In this document: positions 1-7,871 of the stretch, piece by piece | Position numbering within the stretch: the stretch's first letter is position 1 | Layout: each line of letters starts with the position of its first letter | Assembly: GCA_903901045.1 (NCBI GenBank) | Contig: CAIUPP010000063.1 | Coordinates: 1 to 64,000 of the forward strand | Direction: 5' to 3' | DNA from: an uncultured Planctomycetota bacterium | GTDB lineage: Bacteria > Planctomycetota > Brocadiia > CAIUPP01 | Length of the DNA stretch: 64,000 bases | Position numbers and translations under genes: made by a program | The notes under the pieces: generated by a model | Database searches by the model: none | What the model was told of the DNA's origin: nothing | What the model saw: the letters and a program-made list of their open reading frames with translations, nothing else

Positions 1-257
1 CCTCCCGGGTCGCGTCGTTCCCCACGACTCGCTTCGCTCGCCGTGGGCTACTATCCATCACCCCCTGCGGGGGTTCGCAGGAGGATTTCAACAGAGCAAA
101 CTGGTTTCACAACAGTAGCGCGGGTTATCAAACCCACGAAATTGTTGGCGCCGACCGTTCCGTCGGCGCGACATTTGAGTTGTGAAACCGGCTCTAGCGC
201 GGAGACGCAAGAGGGGCGCTCTGCGATCCGGGGCGAAGGCGGGTGCGGACCCTCACG
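1..257. other. structured, repeat-like intergenic sequence at window edge
   Basis: I see no convincing coding sequence in this stretch. It holds a hairpin with 6-bp CCCACG/CGTGGG arms (21-26 and 42-47) and a small CCCCC-TGC-GGGGG hairpin (61-73), followed by the large nested inverted repeat listed separately at 101-191. The mix of short hairpins resembles the repetitive extragenic palindromic elements found between genes in large environmental genomes. I cannot see a second copy in this window, so repeat status is inference. Confidence 0.35.
101..191. repeat. nested inverted repeat with two internal hairpins
   Basis: The outer arms CTGGTTTCACAAC (101-113) and GTTGTGAAACCGG (179-191) pair over 13 positions with one mismatch. 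Between them lie GGGTT-ATCA-AACCC and GCGCCGAC-CGTTCC-GTCGGCGC, the second an 8-bp GC-rich stem. The whole can fold as a three-way branched structure. It lies just past the 3' end of the leftward regulator gene, so it could act as transcript-end structure, a small RNA or a miniature repeat. It lacks the R and L box consensus of integron attC sites. Confidence 0.45.
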
Positions 258-1406
258 TCAATCAGCGGCCGATTTCAAGGCCGATCCCGAGGCGACCGAC
301 AGGCCGGCTTCGTGGGCCGTGTTATGCGCCACCGCGTAATTGAGGGTGGACTCACGCAACACCAGCCTGGGCTGGAGCAGTATCTGCCTTTGCACGGTCG
401 CCTTGGAGAACGTGATGGCCTCGTGGAGGATGCGCACCGCCTCGCGGGCGACTTGCTCCTTGGGCTGCTGAACGGTGGTGAGGGGCGGGCTGGCTTTGGA
501 CGCATCGGCAATGTCGTCGCACCCGGCCAGGGCGAGGTCCTCGGGAACCCGAATGCCGCACTTCCTGGCTGCCAGGAGGATGCCGATCGCGCACAGGTCG
601 TTGTGGGCCAGGATGCCGTCGGGGACCCGTCCGGCGGAGAACTCCTTCATTGCCGCCTCGTAGCCCGAGCCCAAAGTTCCGATGGCGGGAACGATCAGAT
701 TGTCGAGCGACTCGCGGGGACGAAACTCGGCGCGGAAACTCTCCACTCCCGCAATGCGTTCGAGCGGATTGCCGTAGCCTTTGAACCCGAAAAACCGGAT
801 CGTGCCGCAGCCGATCTGGTCCAGATGGCGCAGCGCTTCGTAAGCTCCGGCTCCGACATTCACCGTCACATAATTGGCGGGGATGTGCGTGGTGGTGCTG
901 ACCACCACGCAGGGATAGGCAAGTTCTTCAAGGGCGGGGGCAACCTGGTTGAATCGGCCGTAGACGGGGCCACAGATCAGGCCGTCGATGTCCCTGTGCG
1001 CCAGAAGAATCTCCCGCACCCGGGGCACCGCATCCGGCTCGGTCAGGCAAGCCGATACGCAGAGCGAAGTCAGGTAGCCGCGGTCATAGAGCTCCCGCTG
1101 AATCCCGACGAACTCCTCACGGATGTAAGTGCCTTCGTCGAACGTGAGAAGGAGAACGGACTTCTTCCGCGTTTGCGCGGGGCGCGCGTCGGGCGGCTGA
1201 GCCAGCGTGGTGCGTTTGCCTTGGCCGCGGTTCAGAAGCCCCTCGTCCACGAGAATGTCCATCGCTCTGCGCAGCGTGCACAAACTCACCCCCATGTTCT
1301 TCGCAAGGAGGGAGGCAGGCGGGAACAGATCGCCGGGCTTGTAAGAGTCGCTGATCTTCCGGCGGAGTTCTTCCGCCGCAAATTCGTATTTCTTCATCGC
1401 GCCCAT
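258..1406 (-). CDS. GntR/LacI hybrid transcriptional regulator
   Basis: This is a cytoplasmic DNA-binding repressor or activator of about 382 residues. The first ~65 residues form a GntR-type winged helix (FPPASLLAKNMGVS, then TLRRAMDILVDEGLL). The rest is a LacI/periplasmic-binding-protein-like ligand domain with the usual IDGLICGPVYG and PDGILAHNDLCAIGILLA blocks and the late GCDDI segment. This architecture is known from AraR/XylR-type sugar-responsive regulators, so the ligand is probably a sugar. I placed the start at ATG 1406; ATG 1397, just before the winged helix, and TTG 1415 are alternatives. The gene diverges from the pectin/heparinase-like run and has its own promoter and overlapping dyads at 1482-1534, suggesting autoregulation. 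The ligand is unknown. Confidence 0.9.
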   Translation of the reverse strand: MGAMKKYEFAAEELRRKISDSYKPGDLFPPASLLAKNMGVSLCTLRRAMDILVDEGLLNRGQGKRTTLAQPPDARPAQTRKKSVLLLTFDEGTYIREEFVGIQRELYDRGYLTSLCVSACLTEPDAVPRVREILLAHRDIDGLICGPVYGRFNQVAPALEELAYPCVVVSTTTHIPANYVTVNVGAGAYEALRHLDQIGCGTIRFFGFKGYGNPLERIAGVESFRAEFRPRESLDNLIVPAIGTLGSGYEAAMKEFSAGRVPDGILAHNDLCAIGILLAARKCGIRVPEDLALAGCDDIADASKASPPLTTVQQPKEQVAREAVRILHEAITFSKATVQRQILLQPRLVLRESTLNYAVAHNTAHEAGLSVASGSALKSAAD

Positions 1407-1481
1407 GTCGCCCAAAGACCGCCTTTCAAATGCCCGTCAACCTGCCGACTTCAGGGGTATATGGCATGGCCACGAGGTCAG

Positions 1482-1515
1482 TACTAATACGAATTCCGTA
1501 ATAGTATTTTACTAT
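1482..1515. promoter_or_regulatory. overlapping operator-like dyads at the regulator promoter
   Basis: Two dyads overlap here. TACTAATACG/CGTAATAGTA (1482-1491 and 1497-1506) matches at 9 of 10 positions, and ATAGTA-TTT-TACTAT (1501-1515) is perfect. They span the -10 box and the predicted start of the leftward regulator transcript. The shared TAGTA/TACTA half-sites suggest binding of one dimeric regulator, most simply the GntR/LacI hybrid itself. Confidence 0.5.
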
Positions 1516-1534
1516 CGGCAATTCGCAGGGTCAA
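1506..1534 (-). promoter_or_regulatory. sigma70-like promoter of the leftward regulator
   Basis: Read on the minus strand, TTGACC (1534-1529) and TAAAAT (1511-1506) are separated by 17 nt, close to the sigma70 consensus. They lie about 100 nt upstream of the regulator start. The -10 box lies inside a perfect inverted repeat, so a bound dimer would block it. Confidence 0.6.
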
Positions 1535-1679
1535 TACTCAGCGATCCGCGCGCCGGATTGATTGCAGCGTGGCAGCCGCTTTCAAAACCTTCCCCGCAGA
1601 CAAAGCGGGCAATATCCGGATGGGCGATATGCGCCCTGAAACAGCGGATATTTCAACCATTTCGTGGCCTCGGTGGTCA

Positions 1680-1720
1680 TAATCGAACATATACTAAGAC
1701 ACTATTGACATGTTCGATTA
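1680..1720. promoter_or_regulatory. 11-bp perfect inverted repeat, operator candidate
   Basis: TAATCGAACAT (1680-1690) and ATGTTCGATTA (1710-1720) are exact reverse complements with centres about 30 bp apart, near three helical turns. The right arm touches the -35 box of the rightward promoter candidate at 1705-1732. This is the geometry expected of a regulator binding two half-sites on one DNA face. Confidence 0.5.
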
Positions 1721-1732
1721 AGATGATATCAT
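1705..1732 (+). promoter_or_regulatory. sigma70-like promoter for the rightward run
   Basis: A consensus TTGACA (1705-1710) is followed after 16 nt by TATCAT (1727-1732), which matches TATAAT at five of six positions. It points toward the pectate lyase fragment at 1996, leaving a leader of about 260 nt. It overlaps the right arm of the 1680-1720 inverted repeat and the ATCATATGAT palindrome at 1728-1737. Confidence 0.5.
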
Positions 1733-1767
1733 ATGATTCGCCATCTGAACCATGGCGCGAACCATTA

Positions 1768-1807
1768 TCATGCGCTGCATGAATAATATAACATATTCGA
1801 ATATGTT
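1768..1807. promoter_or_regulatory. two further palindromes in the leader of the rightward run
   Basis: TCATGC-GCT-GCATGA (1768-1782) is a perfect 6-bp inverted repeat, and AACATATTCGAATATGTT (1790-1807) is a perfect 18-bp palindrome. Both lie just downstream of the rightward promoter candidate, where a repressor would stop transcription. The 18-bp palindrome shares a TTCGA core with the 1680-1720 arms. Confidence 0.45.
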
Positions 1808-1995
1808 TGGCCCTGGTTCATCAGGATAAGAAACCAGCCGAGGGCCAGAGCTGTTTCGAGGACGTTGGTTGTTACGGCGTTCCCATAATAAATTGTGGAG
1901 GTACCGCCCAGCGAACTGAGAACCGGTCGAGGCTGCGACGGCGCGCGGGAGTATGAGCCGATGCATTCAGTAGGAACTCATGTAAGGAGACAGTT

Positions 1996-2382
1996 ATGTC
2001 CAGGAACCTGCATGCGAGCGTAAAGATCGGGGATGCCTGCTGCCTGCTCTTCGTGCTTTGCCTTCTGATCGGGAGCGTCTCCTCCGCAAATGCCGTAACG
2101 GTCAACATCCGGGATTTCGGAGCCACGGGCGACGGCGTCACGAATGACACCTCTGCCATTCAGAGCGCGATGGACTATCTCGCAAGCGCGGGCGGGGGCA
2201 CGCTCTATGTCCCGGCGGGGACCTATCTGATTGACAATGTCGGGAACGCCTGGGGGGCCATGTCGTATTGCCTGACGTGGACAGGGACGACCACGCTCAC
2301 GGTGTTGGGGGACAGCCCACCCCGGCGGTCGCGACCGCGATTTGCCCCAGCGCCGGTTCCTGTTGTGCGATCTGGAGAATGA
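1996..2382 (+). pseudogene. N-terminal fragment of a secreted pectate lyase-like protein
   Basis: The reading frame opens with a signal peptide (hydrophobic CCLLFVLCLLIGSVSSANA) and continues into the diagnostic start of the pectate lyase 3 / right-handed beta-helix family: VNIRDFGATGDGVTNDTSAI, then GGGTLYVPAGTYLI. Family members run for 400 or more residues, but this frame loses similarity near residue 100 and stops at 128. Promoter-like sequence and a good AAGGAGA site remain upstream. The downstream frame belongs to a different pectin-degradation family, so this looks like a deletion or recombination scar. An assembly error is possible. Confidence 0.65.
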
Positions 2383-2605
2383 TGGCGAACTGATCCCGCT
2401 GATTCAGGAGCCGCGGGCTATGGCGCCCTCCGTGTCGCCCGATGGGACCGTCGTCTACTATTTCCTTGATCACACCGAGACCGACGGCGGCCATGTGACT
2501 CTGATGCGGGTGGGTATCGACGGTTCACGTTGCGAAACGCTTTTGACCATCGGCTGCCCCTTGTCCGGCAGCTCCTACCGGATCGGCAGCGCGCCGGGCG
2601 CGTGA
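2342..2605 (+). pseudogene. fragment resembling oligogalacturonate lyase/beta-propeller
   Basis: This short frame contains FLLCDLENDGELIPLI, then MAPSVSPDGTVVYYF and GGHVTLMRVGIDG. This is the blade pattern of the oligogalacturonate lyase / WD40-like beta-propeller families (SPDG followed by a tyrosine-rich strand, then a line reporting a value). It has no credible start, since it opens on a TTG inside the overlap with the preceding fragment, and it is far shorter than the ~380 residues of oligogalacturonate lyases. It ends about 43 nt before the next intact gene. I read it as an internal piece left by the same event that cut the pectate lyase. Confidence 0.5.
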
Positions 2606-2648
2606 ATCATCAGGTTAGCCATAGAAAGTGCAAGTGGGATACTGACAC

Positions 2649-4940
2649 ATGAAAACAACCGAACCTCCTCTGTCTTGTGGTTTCACCATGGGAAATCGCC
2701 TTGACCGTTTGCCGGTTATCGCGAACTCCGATGGGTCTCTGTGCGTGCGGTTCCAGGCGGGACCGGGCCTCTATCAATTCTCCGTGGTGATGGATGGCCG
2801 GGAGTTCGACTGGGAACATCTGTATGTGGAGATGAACGCGTTCGGCAACAAGGGGCAACGCACCGGCCCCTGGGATTTCTCGCCGGTTGCCGGCCATGTG
2901 CCGCTGGTGCCAAGCTACTGGGTTGAACTGGACGGACATGTTCTGGGGCAATGGTTCATGCAGCGGATTTCGCTGGAGGACCTCGCGCAGCGCCGGTTCC
3001 GCGGACGCATGGCCTTTGCGCTCCGCGCAGGCGGCCGGCATGAATTGCGCTTCCGCGCCCGCAGAGAGTTCTCCGTCCGGTGGGTGTCCGCGCGCCTGGA
3101 GGAAGATCCCGAAGACAGCCTTGCGCCGGTCCCCGCCGGTCTGCGGCCGGCCGGCCCCGACTTGCCCGCGGCGCGCTGGAACGATCCGGCTTTCTGGCGG
3201 GAAAAGCGCGCCAGCTTGCGCTCCACGCATGCGATGTACCGGCAACCCTTGCGGGAATCGTTCCGGTGGGCCGTCCGCCAGTCCGCGCCCCGAAAGATTG
3301 CCAAGGCTTCGCTATCGTTCTCGGACGACCTGGCGCTGCTCATCGCGGCGTATCGCCTGGGAGGCAGCGCCGCCGCGGGGCGGCAAGCGGTGCTGGTTGC
3401 GGACGCTCTGACGAAAGCGCCGGCATGGGGCAACACCAACAAGGACGCATACGGCCACAACGGCGACATGAACGTTGCCGCGGCGATGCGTCAACTGGCC
3501 TGGGCCTGCCATATGATCCCGGATCTGCTGGGGCCGAAGCGGCGTCGCCGGATATTGCGCAAGCTGCAAAAACAGGGAAACCTGTTCTATGACCTGGTTC
3601 TTCTGAACCGCGACTATTGGGGCGGGTCCGTTCTTCAAGGACACGGCTGGGTGTCGCTTTTCGGATTCGGGACCGCGGCGCTGAACCTGTACGGCATCCT
3701 GCCCGACGCCAAGCGCTGGCTGGAGTACGTGATGCCTCGCCTGCGGCGCAACCTGGAAGTGCTGGCGCCGGACGGCGTCACCCCGCAGCTTGCCCATCGC
3801 GGCCTGCGGAATTACCTGGTTGAACTGACGTCGTACGGGGAAACCTTGCGGGCGATGGGGGGACCTGACCTCTTCACGCTGCCCCCCTTGCAGCGGGTCA
3901 TTGACTTCGCATGCACGGTCGCGCTGCCGCAAGAGTACCTTCTTGTCGCCACGGCCAACCAGAGTGTCTCGCAGCATCAGGAGTATGGCGGGCATGAGTT
4001 CTTCAGTCTCATGGCCGCCCGGCATGGCGACGGCCGCGCCGCATGGCTCAACCGGCTGCTCGTGAGCACCCCGTCGGAGCGCCTGCCGGGGTCGGCGCCG
4101 GGGAGAGCTTACCGGGGCCTGATCTGGGGCTTCCTGTCATTCGACCCCGCCGTGACGCCGACGCCGCCGCATTTTGAGCCGCGCCGGCTGACCCATTTCG
4201 AGGATGCGGGGCTGATGCATTATCGCGAAGAGAAACACAATGTGACGGTGGTGGCGCAATGCGGCCCCTTTTCGGGATATCAGGCCTATCGCAGTTTGTC
4301 CGGTCCATGCGACCGGCTGACCGGAGTGCCGGTCGCGGGCCATTTCGGCGTGCTGATCGGTAGAAAGCCCATGCTGGCCTCGGTTGAGGGGGCATACCGC
4401 CTGACCTCCCTGAGCGGATCCATCCTGCTGATCGACGACCGCGGCCAGCTCGGCGATGTCGGCTATCCGATGTCCATTCCCTCCGAGCCCTGGCATGGGG
4501 AGTCGATCCGCGCGACCCGCTGGGATTCGGCGGCCGGCTCGGGATTTGCCGAGTTGGACCTGAAGCCCGCCTACCCGCAGGAAGCCGGGGTCGTCCTCTA
4601 TACCCGCACCCTTCATTTCCAGCGCAATGGCGGCATGATCTGCCGAGACCATCTGGTTCTAGACCGCCCGCGCCGGTTATCCTGGCTGTTCCAGTACCGC
4701 CGCGCCAGCGGGATCGTGTTGAAGGGGCTGGCGGCGCGCATCGGCGGCCGGAGCGGGCTGCTGATCAGCCCGCGGGCGGTCGGCGTCACGCTTCAGGCCG
4801 GAACGGCGCCCACCGAGACAGTCTGGTCCTATGCCAGCTCCACCGGATACGCGGCGGTGGATCACATTCGATATGACAGCCAAGCGCCGGCGCAAACCGC
4901 TCTGGTGGATTTTGCGCTGCAGTGGCAGACAGCGAAATAG
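2649..4940 (+). CDS. heparinase II/III-like polysaccharide lyase or related protein
   Basis: This 763-residue protein has no obvious signal peptide. The middle part (~200-480) is rich in helices with tryptophan/tyrosine-rich turns (QGHGWVSLFGFGTAALNLYG), as in the (alpha/alpha)6 toroid of heparinase II/III and alginate lyases. The C-terminal third (~500-760) is beta-rich, with HFGVLIGRKPMLASVEGAYR and GDVGYPMSIPSEPWHGESI, resembling the heparinase II/III C-terminal sheet domain. Such enzymes cleave uronic-acid-containing glycans by beta-elimination. Candidate catalytic His/Tyr residues exist (SQHQEYGGHEFF), but I cannot assign them. It is the first intact gene of the run, and a UroD-fold gene follows after 38 nt. 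The substrate is unknown and the lyase assignment is at family level only. Confidence 0.55.
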   Translation: MKTTEPPLSCGFTMGNRLDRLPVIANSDGSLCVRFQAGPGLYQFSVVMDGREFDWEHLYVEMNAFGNKGQRTGPWDFSPVAGHVPLVPSYWVELDGHVLGQWFMQRISLEDLAQRRFRGRMAFALRAGGRHELRFRARREFSVRWVSARLEEDPEDSLAPVPAGLRPAGPDLPAARWNDPAFWREKRASLRSTHAMYRQPLRESFRWAVRQSAPRKIAKASLSFSDDLALLIAAYRLGGSAAAGRQAVLVADALTKAPAWGNTNKDAYGHNGDMNVAAAMRQLAWACHMIPDLLGPKRRRRILRKLQKQGNLFYDLVLLNRDYWGGSVLQGHGWVSLFGFGTAALNLYGILPDAKRWLEYVMPRLRRNLEVLAPDGVTPQLAHRGLRNYLVELTSYGETLRAMGGPDLFTLPPLQRVIDFACTVALPQEYLLVATANQSVSQHQEYGGHEFFSLMAARHGDGRAAWLNRLLVSTPSERLPGSAPGRAYRGLIWGFLSFDPAVTPTPPHFEPRRLTHFEDAGLMHYREEKHNVTVVAQCGPFSGYQAYRSLSGPCDRLTGVPVAGHFGVLIGRKPMLASVEGAYRLTSLSGSILLIDDRGQLGDVGYPMSIPSEPWHGESIRATRWDSAAGSGFAELDLKPAYPQEAGVVLYTRTLHFQRNGGMICRDHLVLDRPRRLSWLFQYRRASGIVLKGLAARIGGRSGLLISPRAVGVTLQAGTAPTETVWSYASSTGYAAVDHIRYDSQAPAQTALVDFALQWQTAK

Positions 4941-4978
4941 TGGAGCCGGGTCCCGTTATATACAGAAAGAGCGAAGTC

Positions 4979-6010
4979 ATGACGACAGCAGAAGTTGTCC
5001 AGCCTCAACCGGTTTCCGCCGCCACCCGCGATTACTTCCGGCGGGACAAGCGTCCGGACAAGCGGCTCTTTATCGATCGCATTCAAGGCCGCCCCGTGAG
5101 CCGCCTTCCCTACTGGGAGAGCACCATCGACACGCAGCCGTGCGCCACGATTCTGGAAAAGCCCCTTCCCGCCAGGCTCCAGTCCGGCTGTTTGTCCCCG
5201 GATGATCTCGTGGAACTGGCCAGGCGCACCGGCCTGTCCGGCATCGGATTTGGCATTATGTACTCGCCTTGCCGCGGGGACAAGCGCTTGCAAACCCGCG
5301 AAGGCTTCAAGCAGGTCCAGAAGGAAGGTCCGCCGGACTTCACGGAGGCGCTGGACCGGCTGAGGGCATACAAGAAGGCGGTGGCGGGGACCGACATCGG
5401 CTTGTGGGCCTATACGCACGGGCCGCTGGACCCGATCTACCTGGGGATGGAGTTGGAGAAATTCTGGCTCCTCACCATGGACGATCCCCAGTTCCTGTAT
5501 GAGGTGGGTGACTACATCCTGGAGGTCAATACGTGGCTGGCGGAGCAGCTCATCTCGTGCGGCGTGGACTGGCTGCACATCGGCGACGACGTGGCTTTCA
5601 AGGGCGGGCTGATGGTGAAGCCGGATTTCTTTTTTGACTACTATCCCCGGCGCCTCCAGACGCTGATTGAGCCCGCCCGGAAGGCCGGCGTCCCCGTCAC
5701 GTATCACAGCGACGGCAAGGTGGACCTGATCGTTGACATGCTCGTGGACGCCGGGATCGAGGCCATGAACCCGGTGGAACCCTATAGCAACGATATCCTT
5801 GAGATCGGCCGCCTGGCCGGGGGAAGGATCGGCATGATCGGCAACGTCGAGCTGGCGCGCCGTTCCCCGGAAGAGGCCTCCGGCCGCGTCCGCGAGCTCA
5901 TCGCGAAACTGGGCTCGCGCTACGTGCCGGCCAGCAGCCATTCCGTGACCAATGACGTTCAACCCGACACCTACGCGGCGTTCCTGAAAGCCATTCATGA
6001 GGGGGCCTGA
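4979..6010 (+). CDS. UroD-fold (uroporphyrinogen decarboxylase family) protein
   Basis: This protein of about 343 residues has the uroporphyrinogen decarboxylase TIM-barrel fold, which also includes the corrinoid methyltransferases MtaA, MtbA and CmuA. Visible marks are a region like LFIDRIQGRPVSRLPYWEST at the start, DWLHIGDDVAFKGGLMVKP (~200), VTYHSDGKVDLIVDML (~240), NPVEPY and GMIGNVELARRSPEE near the end. The zinc-binding His-x-Cys of MtaA-type enzymes is replaced by His-x-Asp (YHSDG), and the later cysteine is absent. It is therefore unlikely to be a standard methylcobamide:CoM methyltransferase, and it is not a haem enzyme in this context. I chose ATG 4979 because the frame upstream overlaps the preceding gene. 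Its stop overlaps the next gene by 14 nt, indicating translational coupling. Confidence 0.75.
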   Translation: MTTAEVVQPQPVSAATRDYFRRDKRPDKRLFIDRIQGRPVSRLPYWESTIDTQPCATILEKPLPARLQSGCLSPDDLVELARRTGLSGIGFGIMYSPCRGDKRLQTREGFKQVQKEGPPDFTEALDRLRAYKKAVAGTDIGLWAYTHGPLDPIYLGMELEKFWLLTMDDPQFLYEVGDYILEVNTWLAEQLISCGVDWLHIGDDVAFKGGLMVKPDFFFDYYPRRLQTLIEPARKAGVPVTYHSDGKVDLIVDMLVDAGIEAMNPVEPYSNDILEIGRLAGGRIGMIGNVELARRSPEEASGRVRELIAKLGSRYVPASSHSVTNDVQPDTYAAFLKAIHEGA

Positions 6011-7856
6011 TGTGTCCGAGCTCTTCCTGAATCCCCCGCGCGAGTTCTCGCTCCTGCCGTTCTGGTTCTGGAACGACGACCTGCGCGAAGCGGAATTGCT
6101 TCGGCAGATGGATGATTTCCGGGCGCACGGGGTCTATGGCTTCGTGATACATCCACGCGTCGGCCTGCCACGCGAAATCAGCTTCATGTCGGAGCGGATG
6201 CTTCACTTCGTGCGATTCGCAGTCGAGGCGGCCGCGGAACGGAACATGCTCGTGGTCCTGTACGATGAGGGGATGTATCCGTCCGGCTCCGCCTCCGGCC
6301 TGGTCGTCAAGGAAAACGCCTCGCACCAGTGCCGCTGCTTCAGTCGCCGGGAGCTGATCGGGCGGTCCGAGCCTTCGTTCAGGCCGGGGGAACAACGAGT
6401 GGCCGTCGTTGCGCGGCGGAATGGGGAACGGATCGCCGTGATGGACCGGCCCCTGGCCTCCACGATGCGGGGGCTGCACTACATCGGCGACGGGCCGGAA
6501 GAGGAGCGGCCTCCGGCGGCGGATATCCTCAATCCCGACGCCGTCCGCAGCTTCATCCGCATCGTGTACGACGGCTATTTCGCCGCCGTGGGGGATCACT
6601 TCGGCAAGACGGTGATGGGCATCTTCACGGATGAACCCAACCCGCTGGGAAAGCACTTCGACGAAAAGGATGTCATCCCGGGAACCACGGGTTTCCTGGA
6701 CCGCGTCAGCTCCCTCCTGGGCTACGATTTCACGCCGCATCTTCCCGCATTGTGGTACGACGACGAGCCGGAGGCCGGTCATTTCCGGCGTGAGTACGCA
6801 AGGGCGGTCAAGCTGCATCTGGCCGAAAGCTACTACCGGCCATTGCGCCAATGGTGCGAGGCGCATGGAATCTCGCTCATGGGGCACCCCTCCCGCGCAA
6901 GCGACATTGGAATGGAGCGCTTCTTCCACATTCCGGGCCAGGACCTGGTGTGGCGCGCCGTGATACCGTGGGAGGCCAGCGGGCTGGAGGGCGAGGAGTC
7001 CACACAGGCGAAATGCTCCTCCTCCGCCATGATCCATGGAGGAGCGCGGCGCAACAGCAACGAGTGTTTCGGCGCCTACGGCCACGGGCTGACTTGGGAG
7101 GAAATGAAGGCGCTGGCCAACTGGTGCTTCGTGCGCGGCGTCAACATGCTCATACCGCACGCCTTCTACTATTCCATCCGCGGCCCCCGCCGGGATGAAC
7201 GCCCGCCGGACGTCGGGCCGCACAGCCCGTGGTGGGACCGCTACCGCGACTTCGCCGGGCACTGCATGCGCCTTTCCTGGTTGAACACGGATTGCCGCCA
7301 CATCTGCCATGTGGCGATCCTGGCCGAAGCGGATTCCCTCCCCTGGCGCGCCGCCCGGGCATGTTTCCAGCGCCAGCGGGATTTCAATTACCTGGAGCTG
7401 CAGGACCTTAGCGGGCGAGCGGTCGTGACGCCGGAAGGGGTTCGTTTGGCCGGCATGGAGTATCGAGCGATCATTCTCGAAGAGCCTGCCGGCGCGCGGC
7501 GCATGCCGGCCGAAGCGCTGGATTTGCTGGACCGCGCGGGACGCCTGATCCGTTACTCGCCGGAGGATGATCCCGAATCGCTCATCGCTCGGATGGATCG
7601 CCTCATCCCGCCGGACGTCGTCGTTGCGCCGCCGCAACCCAGCCTGCGCTGCCGCCACGTGTGGAAATGCGGCGCGCATTATTACCTCTTCGTCAACGAG
7701 AGCGCCGAGGCCGTCGAATTCGTGCCGTCGCTGAGTGAAAGAGGACCCGCGAGCGTGGTCGATCCTCTGGCGGGGAGGACGAGTCCCTATGAACCGGAGA
7801 GGGCGCTCCGGCTGGAGCGCTCGGATGTGCGGGTTCTTGTCATTAGGCCTGAATGA
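5997..7856 (+). CDS. GH106-like glycoside hydrolase (putative rhamnosidase)
   Basis: This 619-residue protein without a signal peptide begins with the block typical of GH106-like enzymes: FSLLPFWFWNDDL, then GVYGFVIHPRVGLP and MLVVLYDEGMYPSG, where the Asp-Glu pair lies in a TIM-barrel strand. Further marks are GIFTDEPNPLG (~205), GISLMGHPSRASD (~300) and GLTWEEMKALANW (~365). A beta-rich tail ends with an Ig-like segment (DVRVLVIRPE). GH106 members hydrolyse alpha-L-rhamnosides, notably in pectin, but this protein is shorter than characterised enzymes and could have another specificity. Its start overlaps the upstream UroD-fold gene by 14 nt and another UroD-fold gene follows after 15 nt, so the three are probably co-translated. 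With no secretion signal, it likely acts on imported oligosaccharides. Confidence 0.6.
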   Translation: MRGPDVSELFLNPPREFSLLPFWFWNDDLREAELLRQMDDFRAHGVYGFVIHPRVGLPREISFMSERMLHFVRFAVEAAAERNMLVVLYDEGMYPSGSASGLVVKENASHQCRCFSRRELIGRSEPSFRPGEQRVAVVARRNGERIAVMDRPLASTMRGLHYIGDGPEEERPPAADILNPDAVRSFIRIVYDGYFAAVGDHFGKTVMGIFTDEPNPLGKHFDEKDVIPGTTGFLDRVSSLLGYDFTPHLPALWYDDEPEAGHFRREYARAVKLHLAESYYRPLRQWCEAHGISLMGHPSRASDIGMERFFHIPGQDLVWRAVIPWEASGLEGEESTQAKCSSSAMIHGGARRNSNECFGAYGHGLTWEEMKALANWCFVRGVNMLIPHAFYYSIRGPRRDERPPDVGPHSPWWDRYRDFAGHCMRLSWLNTDCRHICHVAILAEADSLPWRAARACFQRQRDFNYLELQDLSGRAVVTPEGVRLAGMEYRAIILEEPAGARRMPAEALDLLDRAGRLIRYSPEDDPESLIARMDRLIPPDVVVAPPQPSLRCRHVWKCGAHYYLFVNESAEAVEFVPSLSERGPASVVDPLAGRTSPYEPERALRLERSDVRVLVIRPE

Positions 7857-7871
7857 GCGGAGAATGGACGC

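Larger units (their letters stand above)
1416..1995. other. 580-nt divergent intergenic control region
   Basis: No gene is supported here. The region separates the leftward GntR/LacI regulator from the rightward broken pectate lyase gene. Its left part holds the regulator promoter and dyads. Its middle part (1680-1807) is AT-rich and holds several inverted repeats and a rightward promoter candidate. The right end carries the AAGGAGA ribosome binding site for the ATG at 1996. Confidence 0.7.

Noticed and set aside
101-191. Integron attC site
   Set aside because: The arms do not match the conserved core boxes of attC, and no integrase or cassette array is visible.
243-1487. A 414-codon plus-strand frame at the left edge
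   Set aside because: It is the antisense shadow of the GntR/LacI regulator, which has recognisable winged-helix and sensor blocks.
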